Positions 12,501 to 27,143 of a stretch of DNA of 64,000 nt are shown here, piece after piece. The notes under the pieces were generated by a model, which saw only the letters and a program-made list of their open reading frames with translations, searched no databases and was not told the origin of the DNA. Position numbers and translations under genes: made by a program. Each line of letters begins with the position of its first letter. Within the stretch, counting starts at the first letter, position 1. Location of the stretch: contig NC_040022.1 of NCBI RefSeq assembly GCF_000972845.2, positions 4,804,979-4,868,978 of the forward strand. The letters run 5' to 3'. The DNA comes from Larimichthys crocea (Eukaryota > Chordata > Actinopteri > Sciaenidae).

Positions 12501-15500
12501 ACAGGTTTTCTTCCCCCTTCCTCTCTTGTTCTGCTGTAGCGCTGCTGCAGGCCGCAGATTGCTGCAGTGCTTCGGCTCGGTGCAGAAGTAGCTCCAATAC
12601 ACTAAGTAGGAAGGACGGACCTCTGCCAAATAGTGCCCCAGGCTGCCAAGACTCAGTGAGGGCCAAAAGTAGCAGCTGCCAGAAAGTGAATACCGCACGT
12701 ACCTGGGGGATAGAACAAGCCAGTAGAGGCGCTGTCTGACACTTCCTGCTACTGTGGTGGCCAGACAGACCTCCACCCCCACACCAACACAACCGTTTAC
12801 AATCAGAGCGGCTCAAAGCAAGCAAATCTCTTCGACATCTATTAAAGAATCCTCAATCAGGGAACAGTGAACAACTTCCTGCTCATTGGATTGGAGCTAA
12901 ATGGCAAAACGAAACACACAGTTGACTTTGTGTCACGCGGTGAGGTCAAGCTGGGTTTTTGTCTTGTCTTGTCACTTCCTGTTTTATTTTGAAAGATAAC
13001 TCTCCTCTCGTTTCACGTCACTTGCCCTTCCTCATGTGTCACCGGTCTGATTGTCTTCCGTGCCCTGATTGTTTCCACCTGTTCCCCATTACCCAGAGTA
13101 TATCTTGTCTGCGTCTCCCTTTGTCTTGTGCCGGAGTGTTTCGTTCATTTCGTTCACCCCAGCCGGTCTTTTCCACAGTCCTTGATCTTCCTTGCTTCCC
13201 CACGTAACGTGTGCTTGTAGTTTTTGCCTCCACGTGAGTGATTTTTTTGTTGTTGTAAATTTCATAGTATATGGTTATTGTTTCATGTTCAGTTTTATAG
13301 TGGATTTAGCTTTTGACCTCCTTTGTGGAGTGATTTTCTGATACCTTTTTCCTCTTTGCTTTTATGTTTTTTTCCCTCTTCGGAGTGGTTTTGTTTTGTA
13401 GAGTATATTCTTGAATAGTATCTTTATTTTCGACTCTAGTGTAATTTTCATAGTCTATTCTTTGAGTCACTCAGTGTTGGAGTATTCCAATAAAGTTCCA
13501 CCCAGTTGGTAAAATCTCTGCATCTGAGTCCAGGTCTGACACTTTGTATCTGTGCTGCCTTATCCTGGATCCAAACCCTAACTCAGACGTAAGTTCAGGA
13601 GACTTTCTCTGATATGAAAACCTGACATTTCTAAATATTAGTGTCCTTGTGTCATGAAGTCCCTGTTGTCCTCACAGTCCTCAGAGTTTTCTAATAAGTT
13701 CAAGGCCACATTCAGACAGGATCAGACACTGCGACCAGTTGCCACTGGGTTGTGCGGTGGTGTGGGGGTCCTACTGGGGGAGTGCGCTGTGAAACAATCA
13801 GGTAATTACTATTTATTTGCCAGATTAACAGGCTTTTGTTGCATAAATTGCGAATTTAGAAGCTGGGTACACAACAGGTAGAGTATCAGAGTTCAGTCCA
13901 TGAATCCACCTGGATAGTCTCAGATAGTTTGAGACATTTTAGGCTGACTGTGGAGAGGTTTGACCGATCCAAGGGGTCTGATTGGCGGCCACAATGTGAC
14001 ATCAGCCTGCGTTTTTCCAAAAGTTGGATCTGGCTCAACTTCTCCGCTGCAGGACGGTGCGCTTTTTGGTGGACAGCCTGCACCACTGTGGCCAAAACAG
14101 ACTACCCCCACTTAAACGTTTTGGCTGTGCCAGATCCTGTCGTGGCATAAATGGTTAATGGTCGATGTCATGACACATTTTCACCTGTTGTTCAACGAAT
14201 AAGCTGATCATTACTCTACACTTTTCATGTTTCATTAAGTTCAGAGAAAATACCAAAAACCCCAATGTGTCAGTCCACATCTCAATATTTCCTGACTTGA
14301 TCTGATCTTTTTTTTTAAATACTGTCATATAGACAGTTATGATCATGAGCCTCCAGTTATATTAGCGACTCTGTGAGGCACTTAGGCACATCCATGCTAA
14401 CATCAGCATGTTTAGCATGCAGATATTATGCAGTTAATGTCTACAGTGTTCACTGTGCTAACATGCTTAAGTAAGGCATTTGCTGATTAGCCCTAAAAAA
14501 CATCTGAGGCCGAAGGGAAAGTCAATAAAATAGATAAATAAATCAAAGTATTGGACAAACTGAAATCTTGAAGTGATGATGGAGCTTGCGAGTGTTTTTA
14601 CCATCTAATAGTTGTTGAGGCATTTGAGTCTAGATCAAACTGGTTCACTGACCATCCCGAGAGCCACACTGGTACTGTAGTGTGGCTAAGTAGGCTTATT
14701 AATTTCGGATTAATCCACATTTGGTGCTCGAGTGAGTATTTGAGACAGCAGACAGGACTGTGTGTGTGTAGGACTGAGTCAAAATAAACGTGTGTGTGTG
14801 TGTCCCTTGTAATAAAGGAACATGTCACCCAGCAGAACAGTCTGACTCAGTGATGTGTTTTTGGACAGTTGAGCTCTATGGGACAGAGGAAGAAGATAGT
14901 CGGATACATTCGCTGTTGGTTTGGATGTACACATGAGATTTGATGATATATATTTCCGTGTGTGTATACACATGTTGTATTGCCTTTTAAGAGAGAATCA
15001 TCCATAGTAATACAGGACAGATTGAAACCCTCCAATGTCCACTAGAATGATTGACAGCTTGGCCCCGCCTTCTAGCCTTGTATTGATGTTTTAACTGGCT
15101 GGTCAAATGAGGTCATCAACTGAGGAGAGCACTCTGCTGAGGTCGTATATTGATCTCTCTTTTCATGTGTGTTTGTGTGCGTTGGGGTATCGGTGTGTGG
15201 GTGTTCTTAGCTTGTGAAAAACAGAAGCAGACGAATAACCAATAGGGCAGGGACATAAGTGAGATCCCTGCAGATTTGAGCACAATATACAGTAATTGTG
15301 TCTTTGTATGTGACTGAGAGTGAACTAATAAGAAGAAATGATAAGAGTGAGACAGAAGTCTGAAGAAGTACCTTTTGTGTTGAAAGCAAAAAGAGAACTG
15401 GCGCAGGTACAAGACTGGGGATGTAGCTCAACCCATCAACCCACTGACCCACACAGATACACACACACACACACACACACACTATATCCACAGAATACTG

Positions 15501-18500
15501 CAGAGACCAAGCAGCTGGTTGTGTTCTTGAATGGACAAGCGATGGATGGAGAGCAGACTCAGCTGTCCAGCAAACTGGGACTCATCACCATAAAAATGGC
15601 AACACAGCTTCAATGAAGTGATAGTATCTGATTTAGACACCCAAGACTGTAGTGTTTACATACAATTCCAGTTCTTCAACGTACTTCTTTTCCATGACTA
15701 CAGTCTTTGCCTAACATGATCTAATAGCAGAATCAAACTACACAACATCATTCCAATAACAGCCCGACCTGGTAGACGTGAGATGTCTCTCGCCAAACTC
15801 TACAAAGCATTGACTGATACGAGCGCAGACCACTTTTAGTATGTAACTGTCCTGTGGCATTAACTCATCCTTAGCAAAATAATGCAGGTTGCCAGACAAA
15901 AAAATTCAGCCTGGGTCAGATTTAGCTGTAACACAGCGGCATCATTAATAACATAGGTGCATATTTATGAGAATATGTACGTCATATAGCTACTGTTTAC
16001 GTTGCCATTTCTATATGGGATAAAATGATAATAAGAATTTGTTACTACAATTTTATTCAACTTATCTGACATAGTGCCCATCTTGAAAGACAAAGACATT
16101 GTGTGGTATCGAAGTCAGAATTAATAGTTTTAGTTGCCTAAACTTATAGGAAGTGCTCAGACACATAATTTTTTTTTCATGGTTATTTGTTTTATTTTGG
16201 AAGACACAGGCAAACAATGATATCCTGGTACAAAGGGTGCTTTATCAGAAAAAATGCTCACATGTGTCTTTCAGACTACAATGACAAATGGCCAGTTTGG
16301 TATTTTAGTAATTACTGACAATAATAAAATAGAGTAGAAATTGTTGACTACATTGGCTGGTCCAAATTATAACAGATGTTTTTGCTACTCACAGATATAG
16401 TAGTATTGATGTAGCTAAATAATTTCCTGTTAGAGAAGAATCAAACTTGCAACTCAATTTCAACAAGCGATGGCAAATTAGGTGCATCTGTGTATCAAAC
16501 CATCGTTAACGTATTACAAATAATAGAAGTCATCACTGTTTCATCACACTGTAGTATAGCATGATTTTGTTTTTTTATTGTCATTTGCAACTTCTGTTCC
16601 AACAGGACAGTTTTACAAGGTTTTTTCAGAGCTAAAAGGTTTCCTTCTGCACAGCACCTGCAATATGACGATTACTTCTGTATTTCATCAGCTACACCAA
16701 GACACATCAGGGAATAGGCTTGGCTGTTTGTGTGTGCGTTCAGATCTTTCTTATCTTTCTCTATTTTCTAAACCACCCCTCGTTTTACATTTGTCTTTTC
16801 TGTTTTCGCTCTTAGTATTGTTAATGAGAACTGTTTGTGGTCTTGTGGTGAGGTTCACTGTGTCTGACATTCATGTGATTCACATTCATGAGAATTATTA
16901 CTGTTGTTGATGAGAAACAAAGGAGGAAGTAACATGATCTTGATAAAAAGATGCAAAACATCTAAGAAAGGCTGGATGGCTGTACATACAAAGCGTCTGA
17001 CTTTGACAGAAGCTGCCATAGTTTGCATCTTGTCTCCTACCTGAAACATTTCTAAGGTCTTTCTTTAACCTGAAGAAACTAGTTTTAATTGCTTAACCAA
17101 ACAGCTTTGTTTTAATCACCAATAAACATTACAAGAAATGTCTGCACCTTAACAACACCTCTCAATAGTTGAGAGAGAGGCACAAGGAATGCTCCCTAAA
17201 AGTCGAAGATTCGAATCATCAGGTGGAGACCCCTCAGTCGACTTAAATTCGAAGTCGGGCAGTCAGTCATTTGGGAGATTTCTTTTTTTGTTAGTCACTC
17301 CACGGGCCATTTCGGTAGCTGCAGAGTGAGCACCCCTCACTTTAACACTTTTCTTCGGGGAAAATCATCCAACTACGTCTTGTCCCAAATCTGCAATGGG
17401 TACAAGCAGCTGGGACCTGGACCCAGGGTGAGTTTGAGTGAGATGCTGGGTTGCCCTAACAAAGAGAGGCCTTGCCCCATCAGACCTTAGAAGTAGCTTA
17501 AAAGTAGTAAATTCACAGCTCACAGCAACTTAATATATAGTCTTGCACCTTTACAATATGTCATTAGCATAATTAACATGCATTAGTTCTGAGATTAGAT
17601 GAACGTACTGCCGAACTCCATTAAAAAAATCTGGTGGTTCAATGAAGCGTTGCTTTAAATTCTGTATGAAACAAGGAACAAATCAGACTGAACACCCAAA
17701 TCTGATTCGACTGACAAAATTCTGAGTCAGTCAATCATCTATCAACTCAGTAGCCATTGAAAAGTACACGGTGGAGAGACTTTTGTGGGTCCAAGAACTA
17801 GAACAGGTGAGTATAAACGGGCTACACATCTTGTTAAAATGACACCAATGATATCTGACGTTGCGTGTGAAGCACAGATGAAAGAAAAAAACATAATGAA
17901 TGAAGTCATACCCCTTCCAGAAACATACAAACACATGAGGAGAAAAACACACAGAAAGTAAATAATGGAAGGAAAAGGAAGTAGTCTGGTTTATCCCCAC
18001 GGTCAGGATGGATTTTTTACAAATGGAGAAAAATGTCAGTTGTCTTCCACAGCATCCAGAAGCAAATTGCTCTGAGGACACAGGTGATTTGCATTAGTGA
18101 GAGAAGAGGAAATTAATTGCACAGCTTTTTTTTTTGTTCACATTTTTTCTGGTTCACGTAGCCTTTCTAACGCAGCACAGTACGACTGCATCATACACTG
18201 ATGTAAAGAAATGCCTGGAGGTGCATTAACTAGCTGGCTTGTCTTCGACTTGGTTTGGCTGCTTGCTTATTTTTGTCCTTTGTTCATTTTCTTTCTTTCT
18301 TCCATCCTTTTTTCTTCCGTTTTCTCTATTTTTTATCAAACATATAGGCTACATGATTAAATCGTGAACATAGAAAGAACATTGTAGAATCAAAAATAGG
18401 GTACAGTGTTAGAAGGAGATGTGTACGCTCATGTATTTCTGAGTGTATGCGTGCGTGTGTGCGTGCGTGCGTGTGAGTGTGCAGCTATAGGTCCCTTGAG

Positions 18501-18585
18501 TGATTTAAGAACAGCACAAGACCTTAGGGACAACAAGAATGAGAGCAGGATAATGGAATATGATATCATGCAGAGGGACGATGGA

Positions 18586-18649
<64 letters not shown>

Positions 18650-20207
18650 AATGTTATATACGACAACATACACTTCACATTTACATTACAGAGATGCATG
18701 TTTACCAGTGCTGCTCCATCTCCTCACCTGCCTCCCTGGTGCACACATGCACACACACCTTCACTCACACAGCTCACTAAGGTGAGGCAGGCAAACAGAA
18801 GGTAATGCAATTTTTCTGCTTAGTTCTCCTGTTCTCCCTGATCGCTGCAGTGCTCCACAATGCCATTCACATTTGTCCTTCGAAAAAATGTTCCTTGTTT
18901 TTTTTTTTTACCGCGTCCTCCTCTCCTCACCTCCTGAATAAAAGTACCTTTGTCTCAGTCACAACTTTGGGATTTCAACAGAGATCAACCAATCTGAACC
19001 GCTGAAGGACGACGTTCGGGCAGAAAAAGGCTTCTGACTAAAGGGCAGACAGACCGAGTTCATGGTTTGTAAACCTACTTGAACATCTAGCGAGCTCAAG
19101 ATATTTTTTCCAGAGCTAAGAGGAGAGTCACTCTGTGGTATCATTACTTACACAACACTCATTATCTACTTTGCTGGACTGAGGTAAGGTGACTGACTTG
19201 AACATTCCACTGTTCTATCCTTGTCGGTACATTTAGGATAATTGTCCTGCTGCAATGTCCTGGGGAAAAAAAAGAAAGGGCAACGAGTCCCGCTCAGTTC
19301 ACCCAATATGTATATGAACATCCTCAAACACCCTTAAAGCTGAAAGTCAGCACTTTAACCTCAGAGTCAGTGTTTTGTTTCCAGACTGTCCTCACCGGGA
19401 CAAGAGGCTATACAGTCATGCTGTAGGCCCAGATGTGCTTTCATCTTAATGCTAACATCACATGCTAATATGCTGATGCTTGGAAGATAATGTTTACCAT
19501 GTTCATCATTCTATAGGAGTCTGTAACTGTTTAAAGCCCAATGATCCATCTTTCATAACCGTTTATCCTCATCAGGGGGCTGTGGGGGGCTGGAGCCGAC
19601 CCCAGCTGACACTGTGGGAGAGGCGGGGTACGCCACGCACAGGTCGTCAGTGACACATAGAGACAAAAAACCATTCACGCTAACATTGACTACTATGGGA
19701 GTCACCAATTAACTGGGCTGGTGTGTTTCGAACCAGAAAACTCCCTGCTGTGAGGCAACACAGTGCCACCACTAAAACCATACATAGTATAGTAGTCATA
19801 TATAGTATGACATTAGAATTATGAGGGGTCATTTCTTTTGTAAAACTTTTTGATGCTTTACACATCTAACTGTACATATTGTGCATTCACAGAACAGCTG
19901 AGTGTTGTTTGCAAAGCACCGGTCAGCAACTTATTTCATCTCCATCATCAAATAATACACACGTGCACACACACACGTGCACACACACACACCTGCAGAG
20001 ATTTCTCAGCATAATACTGAAGTGGAAATAATAAAGCAGACGAATTTATGGAGGGAACTTCACGGGATATTACGGGAGAGGAACCAAAAAGGAAGAGAGG
20101 AATAAATCGGGGCGATGTTGACTGTGAAAATAGAAATAATCCCTCCTTTCCCTCCCTCTGTCACCCCCTACTCCACTTCATACTCATCTGCTCATCCTCT
20201 ACACACA

Positions 20208-20254
<47 letters not shown>

Positions 20255-22287
20255 AATCAATAGCACGGTGCGTGAGACTTGAACACAGCAAACGTACAGG
20301 AAGGCTTTACAATATCGTCGTATTATCGATGCAGAGCATGAGGACTGAGAGAGGTTTATGGCATGACTGTGTGTGTGTGTGTGTGTGTGCAGGAGCAAGA
20401 GAGAAACAGCCGACTTTGCAGTAATGTTAAAAGACAGGAGGTAAAATGGACTAAAAGGGGCTGTCTTCCTCTCGTGCCCTCCTTTCCTCATTCCCACCAG
20501 TGCTTTATGTCTTCTACATTTTCTTCTGTTTTATGGGAGAAGGAGTTTGTGTTCTAAAGAGGCAATCTTGTCTCCTATATATTACATTCATATGTTACTA
20601 AATTGTTTTCACAGTTACATTGTGGTGACAACGTCACTCTAGGACTCTAAGATTGTGATTTTGAGTGTGTTAATAATGTCGTAATACGGTTTGGGTAGAA
20701 ATCAAATGAACATGTCAGTGAACACTTTACTGATATGTGTAGTAGTAACAGTTTTGCAACTTTCACTGTACGTTAATTAACAATTTTCGGTGGCGTTACA
20801 TTACGTTTATTTATCATATGATCAGTTTAATTATCATATGATCAGGTGACAAATAGTCACACTGCTGATAATTCCCACATAGCAAAGGATAACTCCCCCT
20901 GCCTTTTATTATTATTATTATTAGACATTCATCTATCTACACTTTTTACTGAAAAAAATACAGCTCCATAAAGCACAGAACAAAAGATGACTGTAAACCC
21001 AAATAGCAGTCAGTAGTTATTAAGATATTTCTTTGTCATTGTTCTACTGCATATGTAAACTAGTTTTAAAAGAGCTTGCTCAACGTCTTGCCAAGAGTGA
21101 AATGATGAGAAAATCGATACCACTCTCAGTCTGTTCAATATGAGGCTACAGCCAGCAGACGGTTACTTTAGCATAGCACAAAGACTGGAAACGCAGGGTT
21201 AGTCTGTCCAAAGGTAACAAAATCCACCGATCAGTACATGATTAACACGTTACTCTCCAGGGCTGAAAAATGAAGCCAACACATAAGTGCCAAAAGCTCT
21301 CAGTGCCTTGAATGGCCACTTGAGGCTGGATCCATAAACAAGGCAGCTCCTGTTAGCATCCACGTTAAAATGTAAAACTTCACAGCAGAAATAAACATGT
21401 TTACAGCCTGGTACAAAAAACAGTTTTGTTCTCTATAGTTAATTTCCCCGCTCATGACAACTGTACTGCTAGTAGTACTCACCGATTCAAGTGATATTAA
21501 GGGTTAAAGTGATGCATAATTAAGGGAGTGGCTGTGGCTGATTGACAGGTGGCCACCCTCACAGGTAGGGAATACATTTGTGTCAGCCTGCCTCTGCTCC
21601 ACATCTTTGCCTATTTTCAGATTAGGCAGGAGTTAGATGGAGTCAAGGATAACGATGACCACACTGAGCCGCACAAAAAACCTATGGGTGACGTCACACA
21701 GAGGGCAACATTAGCATTCACTTCTTTGTGTCCACCTGAAGTCCAGTCCACTCCTGTTACCTCTGGTTTGGTCTCCACCAGAGACTAGAAATATATCTGT
21801 CTCTTTAGCTAAATGCTGTTAAGTCTGCTGTTTGGCACTGAGAGTACAATGGATTTATCAAAAACAATGAGATAAAAGAGGCCAAAAAAGCTCAGTAGAG
21901 CTCACAGGAGATCGTAATAATTCTCTGTAGATGTTGCTACAACTCCATTCACACATCACACATCATCTGATACTGTATATCGTTAATATATAAAATATTA
22001 ATTTTCGTAGCTTTAAGTCCATAGTGTTTTTGATTGCACAGTTTGTATGCGTAGCTTTCTTTGAAGTGAACCCTGCAGCCCTAACAGCTCCTGTATGCAT
22101 GCTGTTTGCGACAGCTCCCCCCACAGAGCGCCACCATGCACACTGCCGCAGGGTGTTCCTCCAAGTGCAAAGAGCGATCTGTGTGTGTGTGTGTGTGTGT
22201 GTTTGTGAGACATCTGCATTAGGAGCTCGTCTCCACGAGCACATGCATCGGAGACGCTGTAACACCACCAACCCCACCATGGGGAAG

Positions 22288-22327
<40 letters not shown>

Positions 22328-25300
22328 ATGTGTTGAAATGACGGAGTGAAAGAAGTCTATATTTGGAGGGAAAGAAAGGAGATGAGGAGGAGGGATGGGA
22401 GGGAGAAAGGGTTCCTCTAATGGGTTTTTGGCTACTTGAGGAGGATGATTCAGAGAGAAGCTGTGGGTACATCTCTGTTTGGTGCATTCAAGGTTGTACG
22501 TTCATGTAGCCAGTGTAAAAGCTTTATTTTCATGTCTGTTACCAGGATGGAGCTCTACAGCTTCCACAATGCCCCTAAGGAGAAATTATTTTGAAAATTA
22601 CTCCAATTAAATTCTGCTTACACAGCTTCTCATGGCACAAAATAAGAATAATCTAAACTACTCTATTTCAATCTGAATATTTAAAAAAAACCACAAAACT
22701 GTCCAAACAGTCAATGCCAGCTGGCTCTGTGCCAATTCGTCATTCATCATTAACAATAAAAAACGCATTCATCATGCTTTTAATGCAACCCACGGAATAA
22801 CTGTGGATTGGAATGGGAAATGTTGTTTCTGTAATTCTGCGATGTGGCGTGTATGACCAGAGGCTTTGTAGTGAGTGTTAAAGTGATACTGTTGGTTTGG
22901 TCAAACGACCATGAAAGGCTTCCCCGGGTCAATACCTCCCCTGAGAAAGCTCTTCAAATGTCATGCTTGTCATGAATAAATAAAGTCACACTGACCGCAT
23001 GCAGTGTGCGAGTTGATACATTAGCATAGCTTTGCCTGCGATGTGCATGTGTGCATTGAGGTAGCAAATTCGGATTACATCTTTTAAAGGTGTTACGGGA
23101 CACAACTGTGGTTTAAGTTCAGCCCTTCTGTAAAGTAGAGGTTTACCACACTGCTTCCTCATTCCAGGCCACTTACAGATCATGTAACGCACTTGTTCAA
23201 ATCAATATTGTGTAACTACCATAAAACAACAGGTTTAAAATCATTTTGATGCTACACTGACTTGTGATCTGGTGAACAGTTGTGAGAAGTCACACAGCAT
23301 CAACTAGTTCACTGATTTTGGTGAAACTGGATCATATTTAATGGAGAAAATGTTTTCTACTTTTCCCTCCGATGTACTCTGGCCGGCTCGCTTCAGCACC
23401 TGATTTACAGAGTTTCCTGATGGACAGTAAAGTAAACCTCTGCCAACTGTAGCTGCTGTGAGCTAATGTTTGCTCAGTTTGTTAGCCAGGCCATCTGGAC
23501 TGTGAGCAAAGAGTGCCTGTGGAGTGTTCGTGTTTGTACCACAGGCGTTCTCGGTAAGAGGAGGTTTTCAGGCCCCTGGGCGAAGGTGAAGGCTGACGGG
23601 GAGCAGAGCCGTTGTCGTGCCCGAACTGGAGCTCGGCAAGTCAAAAGCAGAGAGTGTCCGAGCTAGAAGCTGCTGGACAACAGTAAATCTGGGACTGACT
23701 TTTAGTCATTGGCAGGAGCTTTATGAAAAAAGGCCAAAAGACAGGCGCTGAGCTGGGCTTCTTGCTGTTGCTGATATTAGCTGGCTGCTATGTGTTGTTG
23801 CACTTACTTGATGTTTGGCTGTGGGGAACTAAATCACAAAATTACTAATTTCTATGTTGCTTTAACTCTATTTGGTTTATATCAACAGTATGTTGAAGTC
23901 CTCTCCTCTTACTGATTACATTGCATATGCCTACCAGAGGCAAATCTAATTCATGTTGTGTATTGAGTGATTTGGGTGCAAGTAAGGGCCGTTCCCTGAC
24001 TCTTCGTTCCTTAAAATCTGAAATCATTTATATAAAGGCCAAGAAAAGATCAATTGCTAATAAATGTATTTTCCTTCTGTGCCTGTATCTCTACCCCAGC
24101 CTTGCAAACTGTTGGTTAGTTGATTTGTTTACAAGTGCTGTGCATATGTCCAAAGAATATGTTGTTTACATGACTTCAGATTATTGCCATATTTGAAACA
24201 ATAGAGGAAAATTTGGAAGCATGTTAACATTATCAGTGATGAGTCAGCTAGGTCAGATGATGACAGTGCTGGAACATGTCATCCTACTACTTTCATTTCC
24301 AAGACGATCTCAAACCTAAAGAGAAATTGTTGTCTGTACCATTTTAGCTCTTCAGCTTGATCAACTTCTGCTTCAGCAGCTGCTTCACCATCTGAAAGCG
24401 CCAGGAAAACAAGCGCTCCCAAATTAAAATTGTGTTCTGAAGTTGATTCAGCATTTCTTCATCTGCAGCCATGCTTCTATTTTCATGCCACTGCTTGGTG
24501 CCAGCGACCCACATTAGCCACTTCAGCGGTGGACAGCACCCCAGGGGAACAAACAGCACATGTAAAGCTTTTCATTTTTCATAGGACAGCTCTGTTAGCT
24601 GAAACCTACACCCTATATCAGCTCTCTCAGCAGTGGATAGCTCTGTGGGGCTCATCACACAGACAAGATTTGTGCACTGTGAGCACCCTACCAATCAGGC
24701 ATTCATCCAGGATGCTCTGGATCAACACAACTACACAGAAAGAATCATACCTGGTGTGTATTTTGAAGAATTTTAGTATGTATGAACAATATCAAGGAGC
24801 TGTCACAAACCAAGACACATTTTCTTTAACTGTGTCTGTGACACAGACATAAAATTATACTTCGACTCCTGCAAAGGGGATCTCTGGGATGTCTTCAAAT
24901 GCTGTATGTTGCATTTTTGTTGGATGGACACTTCTCTTTTGTACTAATACTAATGCTAACATGCTCATGCTGATTTCACAGCAAACCCTCCAACAAAGAG
25001 ACATATTAGTCCACCGTGGTGGACCAATGTGGCATTGTAGTCAGGTAGTGTAGTAGAAAGAGCGGGAAAGTCGGGACCTTCACCCAGGAGGCCGCTGTCC
25101 ATGCCCAGAGTGTCCCAATGTTGACTTTTTTTTAAGGCTACGTAGCATAACTTACATAATGTACATAAGTTATGTCAAGTTATGTCATGTAACATAATTT
25201 ACAATCTGTTCCTAAACCTATCCAAGTGGTTTTACTTCCAATATACTTCTAATATTTTTGTTCTAGTTCTTCTGCTGTGCTGTAACCTTTAACCCTACAC

Positions 25301-26729
25301 TAACTCTCTGGATCTGTCATCTCCCAGGCCTTTCATTTAAGATACCAGCTCATATAGACGTGTTGAGAGTTGTATGAGACATTATCAGCCCGGTGTTTTG
25401 TCTACCAGGTTAACAGAAAGTGAGCAGGGGTTTTTAATTTCAGCTCCTCTGGGCTAGTTGAAACAGTGCTAATGTTTGGGGGCTGTTGTTGTTGGTGGCG
25501 AGGCCATTCTGCTGGAGAGCATTAGGCACCTGCTCAGCCAAGGCAAATGAAAGTGTGTATGTGTGTATAAGTGTCCAAACATGTGTATGTGAGTGATGTG
25601 TTGCTAACAAGAACCTTAAGTAGAGCATATGGTGTTATTAGCTGTTATTGGCCTACAAGGAGACAGTTTAGCACGCGTAACAGCTGCTGATCCACCACTG
25701 ACTTTTCTTTAGATTTCCCTCTATAGAAACATTTGCAAACAAAGCGACAAATGGGAGCTTCCTGGTTGATGTCATTTCAGTCTGTCAGTCCTGAAAGATG
25801 GAGACTATAGAAATGTATTAAGTTTGAAGATTGGAGACGATTTGAAAAGTCCATTTGTTCAAAATGCTTGAAACAACCTCTGTTTACCTTTTCTTGGTGG
25901 TGATGTCAATAACGGCCTTGGCTCTCTCTCACTTTTGGGCCACTATACTACCACAAAAAGAGGAGGTTGATTTTGAAACTGGAGAACAGTGTTTGTATCC
26001 TGCAAACTATCCAACCCACATATACTGTAATGTTCCACAGAATACAGTTGCGAAATGCAGGACAGTTTCCTAAAATATCCTAGGAGTATACTGGACAAAT
26101 CTACTGTTTAAGGTTTATATATAATTCCAACATGCAGTTCCAGTGCAGGAAATGCCTGTTATGTAGCAAAGTTTTGTAGAAAGTAAAGAATTTTAATAAC
26201 ACTGACGTAATTGTAGTAATTTTGCAGAATCTGCAGGTTGTTTAAGTCTCTTTAGTAATAGCACAACCTCAGCCAATAATTAATTGCTAATTGCAGAGAT
26301 CTGTTATCTTCCTTTGCTTCCTTACACTGACAAGATGACAAGAATGTTCATCACAAGGACACAATAATCAAAAAGGATTAGGTGGAGTGTTGATAATCTA
26401 ACACTCTAGTCTTGCTGTCACTAAATGTGGATTAATCCGCATCTGAAAATAGTCCCCTGCATGCAATATTTCCTCCTGTTTGACACTTTTGAAAATACAT
26501 TTATTTATATTTGGCATGGATAAGTGTTCAGTAAGAACAAAGGGGCTTAGGCTGAGTGTAACAAACATGGTACAGAAGTATTGTACTGTTGGATTTTGCC
26601 GTTTCATGGGATTTGAAAAATTCAAAAGAATAACGGCAGAATTGACATAGGCACCAAAACAGTGAGCAGGTAATGTTCAAATCCAGCCAAAATGGTAGAA
26701 GGAGATCAACTGTATTTCTCACCTTCCTC

Positions 26730-26778
<49 letters not shown>

Positions 26779-27084
26779 CACTACACAACAGGTCAGAGCA
26801 GATCATTCTGCAGTAATCTGCTGCATGTGTGTGTATTAAGCTGTGCAAGCCTAGAGTCTTACTGCACATGCATTTTCTTTGCTCAATTAGCTCTTTTGCG
26901 TAAATGTGTGTCTCTGCATTTAGCCAGTGTGTGCACGTGTGTGTGCGTCCGTTGACTGTGTTATTGACCCCTGCGAGGCGAGAGGACAGTGAAGATCACT
27001 CGGAGGTTAAACGCTTTATTTCTTGACATGTCATCATATATATTATGGTGTCCCTCTTTCTCTTGCCTGCACACTCTCCTCTTA

Positions 27085-27143
<59 letters not shown>

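Noticed and set aside
12123..12782. 219-codon open frame on the minus strand, the longest apart from the Kv3 exon
   Set aside because: No recognisable domain, unusual Cys/Ser/Trp-rich composition, no splice or conservation evidence; it lies just beside the solo LTR in moderately GC-rich intronic DNA and is probably a chance ORF.
22013..22487. 174-codon frame on the minus strand with THTHTH runs
   Set aside because: Produced by two GT/AC microsatellites and flanking sequence; the frames are open only because AC repeats lack stops.
24430..24852. 140-codon open frame on the plus strand
   Set aside because: No motif or homology recognised; surrounding sequence is intronic and the frame lacks a start context or neighbouring exons.
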